Source: an uncultured Gemmatimonadota bacterium (GTDB taxonomy: Bacteria; Gemmatimonadota; Gemmatimonadetes; Gemmatimonadales; Gemmatimonadaceae). Taken from it: DNA of 5,479 nucleotides. How positions within the stretch are numbered: position 1 is the first letter of the stretch; every line of letters begins with the position of its first letter. The position numbers and the translations under genes are program-made. The DNA is taken from contig CAITQY010000566.1 in the NCBI GenBank assembly GCA_903894655.1, positions 1 through 5,479 of the forward strand. Reading direction: 5' to 3'. Positions 1-5,479 of this stretch are shown here, piece after piece. The notes below the pieces were generated by a model. It had not been told where the DNA came from. It was given only the letters and a program-made list of their open reading frames with translations, and did no database searches.

Positions 1-153
1 AATCTTGTAGATGCCGGGCTCGAGATCGAGCAGCTCGGCGGCGCGGTCGAAGCGAGACATCATCGCTTCGAACGGATTCTCTTCGTTGAGGAACCTGTCC
101 TTGTCCGGGCGGACGATACTGTCCGTCGGAAGGCGGAGGAGGTCGATAGCCAT
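1..153 (-). CDS. gdhA: Glu/Leu/Phe/Val dehydrogenase, N-terminal fragment (runs off the window)
   Basis: Only the first 51 codons are present; the gene continues beyond position 1. Reading from the ATG at 153-151 gives a protein starting MAIDLLRLPTD and containing NPFEAMMSRFDRAAELLDL at residues 26-44, followed by EPGIYKI. This stretch matches the N-terminal helix region of the NAD(P)-dependent glutamate dehydrogenase family (Glu/Leu/Phe/Val dehydrogenases), which interconvert glutamate and 2-oxoglutarate plus ammonia in the cytoplasm. The catalytic lysine and the Rossmann domain lie outside the window, so glutamate versus branched-chain or phenylalanine specificity cannot be judged. The start lies 24 bases after the lpxK stop, in the same frame. 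No in-frame ATG or GTG lies between that stop and the chosen ATG. The upstream bases hold no good Shine-Dalgarno sequence. Co-transcription with the lipid A genes is likely from spacing, but an internal promoter within the end of lpxK cannot be excluded. Confidence 0.8.
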   Translation of the reverse strand, partial: MAIDLLRLPTDSIVRPDKDRFLNEENPFEAMMSRFDRAAELLDLEPGIYKI

Positions 154-177
154 TTCGCCAGGTATTTGAGGCCGGAC

Positions 178-1257
178 TCAGCCGGCGGTGGGAGTGGTGG
201 CCCTGCGCGCCGCCAATACCCGAGCCACAACCTGCTCCAGTATCTCGGCGCCTTGCTCGACCACCACAGTCTGGGAAACATACCAAAGAGCGGCTCCGGC
301 GCGAGGCCAAAGCGGTACCAGTTTGACGGCATCTTTGAGCGTGCAAACCACAACTACCGACGGACCGGCCCGCGCCACGATGTCCGAGACATCCCCAGCC
401 ACGAACGCGTGATGGTCCGGGAACACCGCGTGATGCCGGACAACCGCCCCTGCCGCCTCCATCTGCCGACCGAACGCATCGGGATCAGCAATGGCGCTGA
501 CGAGCAGCATCTCCCGTCCGCGAAGCCATTCCATGTCGTGCTGGAGTTCGCGCGGGACCGAGGGGGCGCTGCCGGCGATGGTCGCGGCCAGCCGGACGCC
601 GCCAGGCGCCAATCGCAACTGCGCGATCGGCACGGCCGGAGCCGCCCGCCGTATCGCCGCCCGGACCGCCTGCACGGTCTCGGCGCTCGCCGCCTTGACG
701 GTGATCACCGCGACCGAGGCTCGGTTCAGGCTTCCGAGAGGCTCCCGATACGGCCCGGACGGCAGCAGTCGAAGCGGCTCCCGCCAGGCGTCGGCGCTCA
801 CCAGGACGACATCCTCCGTCCGCGCGACCTGGCGATGCTGAAACGCGTCATCGAGGACCGCGCAGTCGCACTGTTTACTTCGCGCCGTTACAAGTCCAAC
901 CGCACGCACGGGTGCCACCACGACCGGGACGCCAGGCGTGAGCAGTCCATGTACCCGCCATTCGTCGTCCCCGTAGCCGCGCAAGACCAGCGCCGGCGAC
1001 GCACCACCATCACGCAGACGCGACACGAACCATGACGCCACGGGCGTCTTCCCCGTGCCGCCCACCGTCAAGTTTCCGACCGATAACGCGGGAAGGGCCG
1101 CCACCGCGAGTTCTCCGTGTCGCGCGCGCCTGTCAAAGCCGGCGTTTCGACGCGCCACGATCGCACCAAACAGCCAGCTGAACGGCGCGAGCGACATGCG
1201 GGCGACGCGCGCGCCGGCAGCCGACGAACGCCACACGTACGACACGAGCGCCCTCAC
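178..1257 (-). CDS. lpxK: Tetraacyldisaccharide 4'-kinase LpxK
   Basis: LpxK transfers phosphate from ATP to the 4' position of the tetraacyl-disaccharide 1-phosphate made by LpxB, giving lipid IVA, at the cytoplasmic face of the inner membrane. The 359-residue product has an N-terminal membrane-associated stretch (about residues 22-36, SLAPFSWLFGAIV) and the P-loop GGTGKTP at 66-72. It also has RGYG at 93-96, a DE pair at 98-99, LDDAFQHR at 135-142, LPSGPYREPLGSL at 165-177 and FPDHHAF at 279-285. The DE pair, the DD..QH motif and the DHH motif are where the family keeps its catalytic and metal-binding residues. The start is GTG at 1257-1255, overlapping the TGA of the upstream gene as GTGA. 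An AGGTGAG lies 11 bases upstream, and residues 7-9 (YVW) fit the family N-terminus better than the ATG at residue 21. The protein is somewhat longer than E. coli LpxK (328), yet the loop between RGYG and the DE pair is much shorter than usual. Confidence 0.95.
   Translation of the reverse strand: MRALVSYVWRSSAAGARVARMSLAPFSWLFGAIVARRNAGFDRRARHGELAVAALPALSVGNLTVGGTGKTPVASWFVSRLRDGGASPALVLRGYGDDEWRVHGLLTPGVPVVVAPVRAVGLVTARSKQCDCAVLDDAFQHRQVARTEDVVLVSADAWREPLRLLPSGPYREPLGSLNRASVAVITVKAASAETVQAVRAAIRRAAPAVPIAQLRLAPGGVRLAATIAGSAPSVPRELQHDMEWLRGREMLLVSAIADPDAFGRQMEAAGAVVRHHAVFPDHHAFVAGDVSDIVARAGPSVVVVCTLKDAVKLVPLWPRAGAALWYVSQTVVVEQGAEILEQVVARVLAARRATTPTAG
1254..1257 (-). other. GTGA stop-start overlap, DUF374 acyltransferase to lpxK
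   Basis: The minus-strand GTGA holds the GTG start of lpxK and the TGA stop of the acyltransferase gene. Unlike the other two four-base overlaps, this one has a reasonable Shine-Dalgarno (AGGTGAG) upstream, so lpxK may also initiate independently. Confidence 0.7.
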
Positions 1258-1922
1258 ACGCGCGCCCGCTCACCTGCGAGAGCTTCAACGCGCGCGAGCG
1301 CCTGCTGCATCCGCTGCGCAAACTCATCCGTGCGCGCAGCTGCGCTCCGGACATCGGGATCGTCCAGCATCACCGGCTCGCCGTACTCGATCGTGACCCG
1401 AGCGAACGGCTTTGGAATCTCGAACCCATCCCAGCTACGCAACTGCCACTTCCGATCCACGTGCGCCACGAGCGAGACGACCGGCGCACTTGCCCGGTGG
1501 GCAAGCACGAGTGCGCCGGGCGCGAAGCTGTAGCGCGGTCCACGCGGGCCATCGGGGGTGAGCGCAATGTCGGCGCCTCGTTTGAGCACCTGAACGGCCT
1601 CGAGCAGCACCCGCGTGGCTCCGCGTGACGAGGATCCACGAACGCTGAAGAATCCGAACGTCTCAACAACACGCGCAAGGATATCCCCATCTTTGTGCTC
1701 GCTAATCATGGCGGCCGTCGGCTGACGATGCGCCCACAGCAGCGGGAGCAACTGCCCATGCCAAAGAGTGAGCACGACGCGCGATGCCTCGGGGTCACGG
1801 GCGAGCAGCGCCTGTCGGCCATGCACCTGCACGCGCCACGTGGCGCCGAGCGCGCGGATCAATAAGGTGCCGAGCCTTATGGCCACGCGCGTACGCCAGT
1901 CGAGCGAAGCCGGTGAGGTCAC
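1254..1922 (-). CDS. DUF374 lysophospholipid acyltransferase-family protein (possible LpxJ-like lipid A acyltransferase)
   Basis: The 222-residue product belongs to the DUF374 branch of the lysophospholipid acyltransferase superfamily. An N-terminal amphipathic or membrane-associated segment covers about residues 12-28. It is followed by LWHGQLLPLLW (53-63), SEHKDGDILARV (74-85), VRGSSSRGATR (94-104) and LTPDGPRGPRY (121-131), all signature blocks of this family. The SxHxDG(D/E) block probably holds the catalytic His and acidic residue, in place of the classical HX4D. Known family members include LpxJ of Helicobacter and Campylobacter, which adds a secondary acyl chain to lipid A and can act before Kdo transfer. 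Position between lpxB and lpxK fits that role, but substrate and acylation site are inferred. The start is GTG at 1922-1920, overlapping the lpxB stop as GTGA. The frame stays open a further 26 codons upstream inside lpxB, but that stretch has no family resemblance and I treat it as read-through. No strong ribosome binding site is seen, so translation is probably coupled to lpxB. The end overlaps lpxK by four bases. Confidence 0.85.
   Translation of the reverse strand: MTSPASLDWRTRVAIRLGTLLIRALGATWRVQVHGRQALLARDPEASRVVLTLWHGQLLPLLWAHRQPTAAMISEHKDGDILARVVETFGFFSVRGSSSRGATRVLLEAVQVLKRGADIALTPDGPRGPRYSFAPGALVLAHRASAPVVSLVAHVDRKWQLRSWDGFEIPKPFARVTIEYGEPVMLDDPDVRSAAARTDEFAQRMQQALARVEALAGERARV
1269..1275 (-). 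promoter_or_regulatory. Likely ribosome binding site for lpxK
   Basis: The minus strand reads AGGTGAG here, 11 bases before the GTG start of lpxK and inside the last codons of the acyltransferase gene. It is the clearest Shine-Dalgarno-like sequence at any junction in this operon and supports the GTG start over the ATG 20 codons further in. The spacing is slightly long, so this is a moderate call. Confidence 0.4.
1919..1922 (-). other. GTGA stop-start overlap, lpxB to DUF374 acyltransferase
   Basis: The minus-strand GTGA contains the GTG start of the acyltransferase gene and the TGA stop of lpxB. This overlap is what fixes the acyltransferase start, because no family-like sequence lies upstream in that frame. 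No clear ribosome binding site is seen, which points to translational coupling. Confidence 0.7.
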
Positions 1923-3043
1923 GCCGTTTTCGCCGCGACCAGGTCGCAGATCATCGTCGCCACGCGCACCGACGCCCCCGGTGTGCCGAGCATCCCGCAC
2001 ACTTCGCTCAGTCCCGCCTCGGCGAGCGCGCGCTCAGCGCTGTGCTGGTCGAGAAGCGGCATGAGCGCATCGGCTACGCGGCTGGGCTGAAATGCATCCT
2101 GCACGAACTCCCGCGACACCTCGCGGTGCGCGACCACATTCACCAGCCCGATGTGCGGAATCTTCACCACGCGACGCGCGATCGCATACGTGATCGCACT
2201 CGTGCGATAGCCGATGACATGCGGAAGTCCCGCCACAGCAGCTTCGAGCGTCGTGGTTCCGCTCTTCAAGAGTCCGGCGGTCGCCGCACGCAACACGTTG
2301 AATGAGGCGCCGTGCACGAGCGGGAACGGACAATCAGCGGCACTGATCTGCACCGTCGGTGCGACGCTGACGACGACATGTAGTCCGGGAATCCGCGCTT
2401 GCAACAGCGATGCCGTTTGGATGAATGGCTTGAGATGCCGCGCCAACTCGGCGCGGCGGCTCCCGGGAAAGACCGCGAGGATCGGTCCATCGGCCGGCAG
2501 TCCCAGAGCGGCGCGCGCGGCCGCTGGTGTGGGCAAGGACTGCGCACGATCGAGCAGCGGGTGTCCGACGAACGTGGCATCCACCCCATGTCGTCGCAGC
2601 AACCCTTCTTCGAACGGCAGGATCGACGCGGCCTTGGTCACCACACGCGCGAGTGTGGGTAGTCGTCCGGCCCCCCACGCCCACACCTGCGGCGTGATGT
2701 AATACAACACCGGCACGCCCGCTGCCTTCGCGACGGCGGCCACCTTGAGATTGAACCCGGGATAGTCGAGGAGCACCACCAGCGCCACCCGGCCACTCTG
2801 AATACGCTCGCGCAGTCGCCCGAGGAGCGCATAGTGCTTCGGGATGTGCCTCACTACTTCCGCGAACCCCATCACCGCGAGATGCTCGACATCCTCGATG
2901 ATCTCCACACCGGCGGTCCGCATGTGCCCGCCCCCGATGCCAACCATCGCGAGGTCCGGAGCCAAGGCGCGAAGCGCCTCAGCCACTTTCCCCGCATGCA
3001 AATCGCCGGACGCCTCGCCGACGACGAACAGAATCTCACGCAC
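1919..3043 (-). CDS. lpxB: Lipid-A-disaccharide synthase LpxB
   Basis: LpxB is a GT-B-fold glycosyltransferase (GT19) that joins lipid X and UDP-diacylglucosamine into the beta-1',6-linked lipid A disaccharide, releasing UDP, as a peripheral inner-membrane enzyme. The 374-residue product is close to the usual length (E. coli 382). It shows VVGEASGDLHAG at 7-18, IGGGHM at 36-41, VMGFAEV at 57-63, LLDYPGFNLKVA at 91-102 (with the conserved Asp at 93), and ITPQVWAWG at 116-124. In the C-terminal domain it shows FPGSRRAEL at 192-200, KSGTTTLEAA at 260-269 for nucleotide-sugar binding, and the IPHIGLVNVVA and REFVQ blocks at 295-315. The start is GTG at 3043-3041, which places EILFVVGEASGD exactly as in the family. 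It overlaps the end of the oxidoreductase gene by eight bases. The upstream GACGAG is only a weak ribosome binding site. The last four bases form a GTGA overlap with the acyltransferase gene. No disruption is seen. Confidence 0.97.
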   Translation of the reverse strand: MREILFVVGEASGDLHAGKVAEALRALAPDLAMVGIGGGHMRTAGVEIIEDVEHLAVMGFAEVVRHIPKHYALLGRLRERIQSGRVALVVLLDYPGFNLKVAAVAKAAGVPVLYYITPQVWAWGAGRLPTLARVVTKAASILPFEEGLLRRHGVDATFVGHPLLDRAQSLPTPAAARAALGLPADGPILAVFPGSRRAELARHLKPFIQTASLLQARIPGLHVVVSVAPTVQISAADCPFPLVHGASFNVLRAATAGLLKSGTTTLEAAVAGLPHVIGYRTSAITYAIARRVVKIPHIGLVNVVAHREVSREFVQDAFQPSRVADALMPLLDQHSAERALAEAGLSEVCGMLGTPGASVRVATMICDLVAAKTA

Positions 3044-4067
3044 GTGCCGACTCGTCGGAGGCTCGCATGACCTGCTGCGCCACTTCGATCGCCGTCACGA
3101 TACGCAGCGCCGCCTCGAGCGCCTCGCGACCCTCCTCGCCCGTCACCGCCACCGGGTTGCGGCCCGCAATCGCGCCAAGGAACTGCGAGAGCTCAAGCAC
3201 CAGCGGCTCCCCATCCGGCGCCTCGAGCGGCACCCGCTCCACGAACTCCTCGAGTGCGCGCGGCGCGCGCGCCAGCAGCATCGGATCAAAGTCACCACGC
3301 AGACGGAAGAATTCGCCCGTGCCCGCCGCCAGATCGAGCGAGATGTAGCCGCTGCGTTGGAAGATGCGAAGCTTGCGCAGCCGTTCACGCGAGACGCGAC
3401 TGGCCGTGATGTTCGCCACAGCCCCGTTGGCAAAAGTCAATCGCGCGTTGGCGATGTCGATCTGCGGCGTGAGTACCGGCATCCCCATGGCCTGTACGTC
3501 GGACACGCGAAGCCCCACCAGCGTATGCACGAGGTCGAGATCGTGGATCATGAGGTCGAGCACGACGGCCACATCGGAGCCGCGCGGATTGAACGGTGCG
3601 AGGCGGTCGCTCTCGATAAATCGCGGCCCGTCGACAAAGGGCATCGCTGCGCGCACCGCCCGATTGAACCGCTCAACATGGCCGACCTGCAGCAACACGC
3701 CGGCCGCGCGCGCGCGCGCCAGAAGATCATCCGCTTCCGCCAGGGTGACGGTGAACGGCTTCTCTACGAACACGTGCTTGCCACGATCGAGGGCAGCCGA
3801 CGCCACGGCATGATGCGCGGTGGTCGGCACGACGATCGAGACCGCGTCAACGTCGTCGAGCATCGACGACAACGAGGCATACACGCGGACACCGTGCTGC
3901 GTCGCCACTTCGGCCGCGCGGCCGGGATTCTCATCAACAAACCCGGCGAATCGATCGCCACACAGATCGCGAAGAATACGCACGTGGTGCACGCCCAAGC
4001 CACCAGCACCGACGACGCCCACGCGCGGCGCATCGCTCCTCGAGAAGGCGCGCGACTCCTGGGCCAT
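3036..4067 (-). CDS. Gfo/Idh/MocA-family oxidoreductase in the lpx operon (GnnA-like candidate)
   Basis: This 343-residue protein is an NAD(P)-dependent dehydrogenase of the Gfo/Idh/MocA family. An N-terminal Rossmann fold is shown by VGVVGAGGLGVHH at 16-28 and an acidic residue after the second strand (FVDENP, 43-48). It is followed by the family hallmark EKP at 102-104 and GHVERFNRA at 129-137. The C-terminal domain has DLMIHDLDLVHTLVG at 171-185, whose D171, H175 and D176 lie where this family places catalytic or substrate-contacting residues. Lying between lpxA and lpxB, it most resembles by context GnnA. In Acidithiobacillus and Leptospira GnnA oxidises the 3-OH of UDP-GlcNAc before GnnB transaminates it, giving amide-linked lipid A acyl chains. 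No GnnB-type aminotransferase is present in the window, so this role is inference; another UDP-sugar oxidation is possible. The ATG at 4067 is 11 bases after the lpxA stop, with only a weak GAGA upstream. The 3' end overlaps lpxB by eight bases. Confidence 0.88.
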   Translation of the reverse strand: MAQESRAFSRSDAPRVGVVGAGGLGVHHVRILRDLCGDRFAGFVDENPGRAAEVATQHGVRVYASLSSMLDDVDAVSIVVPTTAHHAVASAALDRGKHVFVEKPFTVTLAEADDLLARARAAGVLLQVGHVERFNRAVRAAMPFVDGPRFIESDRLAPFNPRGSDVAVVLDLMIHDLDLVHTLVGLRVSDVQAMGMPVLTPQIDIANARLTFANGAVANITASRVSRERLRKLRIFQRSGYISLDLAAGTGEFFRLRGDFDPMLLARAPRALEEFVERVPLEAPDGEPLVLELSQFLGAIAGRNPVAVTGEEGREALEAALRIVTAIEVAQQVMRASDESARA

Positions 4068-4078
4068 GGTCGTGGTTC

Positions 4079-4855
4079 TCAGAATCCGACGCCCCGCTGG
4101 CTCGCTTCGATGAAGTCGAGAAAGTGCTGTACTTCGGGAAGCATCGTCAGCTCGGCACGCGCTTTTTCCACGCCTTGGCCGAGATTGAGGTCAGAACGGA
4201 AGCACAATTGGTACGCGCGCTTGAGTTCACGCACCACGTCTTCCTCGAACCCCGTTCGACGCAATCCAACCGAATTCAGGCCGAACAACTTGATCGGATT
4301 GCCAACGGCCCGAACGAAGGGAGGAACATCCTGCGCTACGCGCGAGCATCCGCCGATGAACGAATGCCGGCCGATGCGCGAAAATTGATGCACAGCGCAC
4401 AAGCCGGAAATTATCGCCTTCTCTTCAACCGTCACATGGCCGGCCAACTGCGTCCCGTTCGAAATGATCACGTTGTCGCCGATGTGACAGTCGTGCGCGA
4501 GATGCACGTAGCTCATCAAGAAACAATTGCGGCCAACGCTGGTCGTGATCGAGTGCGCGGTGCCACGATTGATCGTCGCATACTCGCGGACGGCGGTCTC
4601 ATCGCCGATATCAACCCACGTCTCTTCACCTCGATACTTCAGATCCTGCGGATCGCCGCCGAGGATCGCCCCGATGCCAATCTGCACCCGCTCACCGAGC
4701 CGTACATTGCGCTCCAAGGTGGCGCGCGCAGCGATCTGCGTGCCGTTGCCGATGGTGCACTGCGGGCCGATGATCACCCACGGTCCCACCTCGACCTGCT
4801 CGCCGAGCTGCGCCGATGCATCGATCAATGCCGTCGGATGGATTCGCGCCGTCAT
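4079..4855 (-). CDS. lpxA: UDP-N-acetylglucosamine acyltransferase LpxA
   Basis: LpxA catalyses the first step of lipid A synthesis in the cytoplasm: transfer of a 3-hydroxyacyl chain from ACP to the 3 position of UDP-GlcNAc. The 258-residue product (E. coli 262) is a left-handed beta-helix made of hexapeptide repeats from IHPTALI at 5-11 to about residue 185, then a C-terminal helical domain ending near FLDFIEASQRG. Key residues are visible: DLKYRGE at 71-77, VHLAHDC at 117-123 with the catalytic His at 121, AGH at 138-140, AVHQF at 154-158, and FIGGCSRVAQDVPPF at 166-180. The glycine at 169 corresponds to Gly173 of E. coli, the acyl-chain ruler position. The ATG at 4855-4853 overlaps the TGA of lpxC-fabZ as ATGA and places the family N-terminus correctly. 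The frame is open for 26 more codons upstream inside fabZ, but that Gly/Arg/His-rich stretch is not LpxA-like. No Shine-Dalgarno is visible, so coupled translation is likely. Confidence 0.97.
   Translation of the reverse strand: MTARIHPTALIDASAQLGEQVEVGPWVIIGPQCTIGNGTQIAARATLERNVRLGERVQIGIGAILGGDPQDLKYRGEETWVDIGDETAVREYATINRGTAHSITTSVGRNCFLMSYVHLAHDCHIGDNVIISNGTQLAGHVTVEEKAIISGLCAVHQFSRIGRHSFIGGCSRVAQDVPPFVRAVGNPIKLFGLNSVGLRRTGFEEDVVRELKRAYQLCFRSDLNLGQGVEKARAELTMLPEVQHFLDFIEASQRGVGF
4852..4855 (-). other. ATGA stop-start overlap, lpxC-fabZ to lpxA
   Basis: On the minus strand the four bases ATGA contain the lpxA start and the lpxC-fabZ stop. No purine-rich ribosome binding site precedes it, so lpxA translation probably depends on ribosomes finishing lpxC-fabZ. 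This would keep the first two lipid A enzymes in proportion. Confidence 0.75.
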
Positions 4856-5479
4856 CGATCGCGAACCATCGCCGCCATGTCTGCCTCCGTGACCACCTGG
4901 CCATCCACCGTGGCCACGCCGCGCATCTTGCACATCATGCCGCGAATCTGCTGTACTTCCATCTCGATTCGCAGCTGATCACCAGGCTTCACCGGTCGGC
5001 GGAACTTGACGTTATCCAGCGACAAGAAGTACACGACCTTGCTCGACGGATCGGCGATGGAGCGCATGAGCAGCATACCGCCCACTTGCGCCATCGATTC
5101 GATGATCAGCACACCGGGCATGATCGGATGCCCGGGGAAATGACCCTGAAAGAACGGCTCGTTGATCGAGACGTTCTTGAGCCCCACAATCCGCTTCCCT
5201 TCCTCGATCTCGAGAATGCGATCGACGAGCAGGAACGGATAGCGGTGCGGCAGCACCTGCATGATATCTTCGATGGAATACACAGCGGGCTCCCGGACAG
5301 CGTGTTGCACGAGGGCGCGAACCAGAGCGACCGTGCCCCGGTGACTCGGTTTGTGAGCGACGATGTGCGCGCGGACGCGCGCACCAGCGAGAACGAGATC
5401 ACCGACACAATCGAGCGCCTTGTGCCGGGAAAACTCATCGGGCCAACGGAGCGTCGTATCCACGACGCCGTCGGCGTCG
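4852..5479 (-). CDS. lpxC-fabZ: LpxC-FabZ bifunctional enzyme, C-terminal part (5' end outside the window)
   Basis: This is a fusion of UDP-3-O-acyl-N-acetylglucosamine deacetylase (LpxC, zinc-dependent, the committed lipid A step) with 3-hydroxyacyl-ACP dehydratase (FabZ, fatty acid elongation). It is open at the window edge. The first visible codons read DADGVVDTTLRWPDEFSRHK, the start of the last LpxC segment. RHKALDCVGDL (codons 5427-5395) carries the His and Asp equivalent to two zinc ligands, and KPSH (ending near 5341) carries the conserved active-site His. After RALVQ a linker of about eight residues leads to YSIEDIMQVLPHRYPFLLVDR, the FabZ N-terminus. The FabZ active-site helix follows as FFQGHFPGHPIMPGVLIIES, with catalytic His at 5142-5140 and Glu at 5100-5098. 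FLSLDNVKFRRPVKPGD closes the hotdog fold, and the stop is TGA at 4854-4852. The gene is read as one frame with no stop or start between the domains. The first zinc ligand and the deacetylase N-terminal half are off the window. Confidence 0.96.
   Translation of the reverse strand, partial: DADGVVDTTLRWPDEFSRHKALDCVGDLVLAGARVRAHIVAHKPSHRGTVALVRALVQHAVREPAVYSIEDIMQVLPHRYPFLLVDRILEIEEGKRIVGLKNVSINEPFFQGHFPGHPIMPGVLIIESMAQVGGMLLMRSIADPSSKVVYFLSLDNVKFRRPVKPGDQLRIEMEVQQIRGMMCKMRGVATVDGQVVTEADMAAMVRDR

Noticed and set aside
154..177. Gap between lpxK and the dehydrogenase gene, considered for a terminator or promoter
   Set aside because: Only 24 bases, with no inverted repeat, no T-run and no recognisable -10/-35 pair.
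166..1035. Plus-strand open frame of 289 codons antisense to lpxK
   Set aside because: Low-complexity Arg/Pro/Gly-rich translation with no domain, lying wholly opposite the intact lpxK gene apart from a few bases at its start.
1923..2000. Upstream in-frame extension of the DUF374 acyltransferase gene
   Set aside because: The added 26 residues lie inside lpxB and do not resemble the family N-terminus. The GTGA overlap start matches the style of neighbouring junctions.
3705..3718. Run of seven CG dinucleotides, considered as a possible phase-variable repeat
   Set aside because: It encodes an Ala-Arg stretch inside the oxidoreductase (around residues 117-121), the frame is intact, and short CG runs are expected in GC-rich coding sequence.
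2844..4388. Long plus-strand open frame of 514 codons antisense to lpxB, the oxidoreductase gene and lpxA
   Set aside because: It runs opposite to three confidently identified genes. Its translation is rich in Arg, His and Ala with no recognisable domain, as expected from antisense frames in GC-rich coding DNA.
4856..4933. Upstream in-frame extension of lpxA
   Set aside because: The Gly/His/Arg-rich extension is a shadow of the FabZ C-terminus; the ATG at 4855 gives the normal LpxA N-terminus and length.
4124..4978. Plus-strand open frame of 284 codons antisense to lpxA
   Set aside because: It lies opposite well-conserved LpxA and FabZ coding sequence and shows no recognisable motifs.

Overview
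The window is a GC-rich, densely packed bacterial segment in which every supportable gene lies on the minus strand. Read in transcription order (high to low coordinates) it is a lipid A biosynthesis operon followed by the start of a glutamate dehydrogenase-type gene: lpxC-fabZ fusion (3' part only), lpxA, a Gfo/Idh/MocA-family oxidoreductase, lpxB, a DUF374 acyltransferase, lpxK, then the first 51 codons of a Glu/Leu/Phe/Val dehydrogenase. There is almost no non-coding DNA: 11 bases between lpxA and the oxidoreductase gene, 24 bases between lpxK and the dehydrogenase gene, and all other junctions overlap by 4 to 8 bases. I see no tRNA, rRNA, CRISPR array, mobile element or convincing terminator.

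The organism is a Gram-negative (diderm) bacterium that makes lipopolysaccharide. An LpxC-FabZ fusion is known from Bacteroidota, Chlorobi and related phyla. The high GC content together with this gene order makes Gemmatimonadota my best guess, but this is inference from gene content and base composition, not a database match.

How the genes work together: LpxA adds the first 3-hydroxyacyl chain to UDP-GlcNAc (or its 3-amino analogue). The LpxC domain deacetylates the product. The FabZ domain draws on the same 3-hydroxyacyl-ACP pool for membrane fatty acids. LpxB condenses two sugar units into the lipid A disaccharide, and LpxK phosphorylates it at the 4' position. LpxD and LpxH/LpxI-type steps and the Kdo transferase are not in the window. 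Two genes in the cluster are not part of the textbook E. coli lpx set. The oxidoreductase sits between lpxA and lpxB, where GnnA is found in Acidithiobacillus. The DUF374 acyltransferase sits between lpxB and lpxK and is a candidate LpxJ-like secondary acyltransferase. Together they suggest a lipid A that departs from the E. coli form.

I did not find a wholly new system. The points most worth following are the oxidoreductase without a neighbouring aminotransferase, the DUF374 acyltransferase, the shortened loop in LpxK, and the close coupling of a glutamate dehydrogenase-type gene to the lipid A operon.
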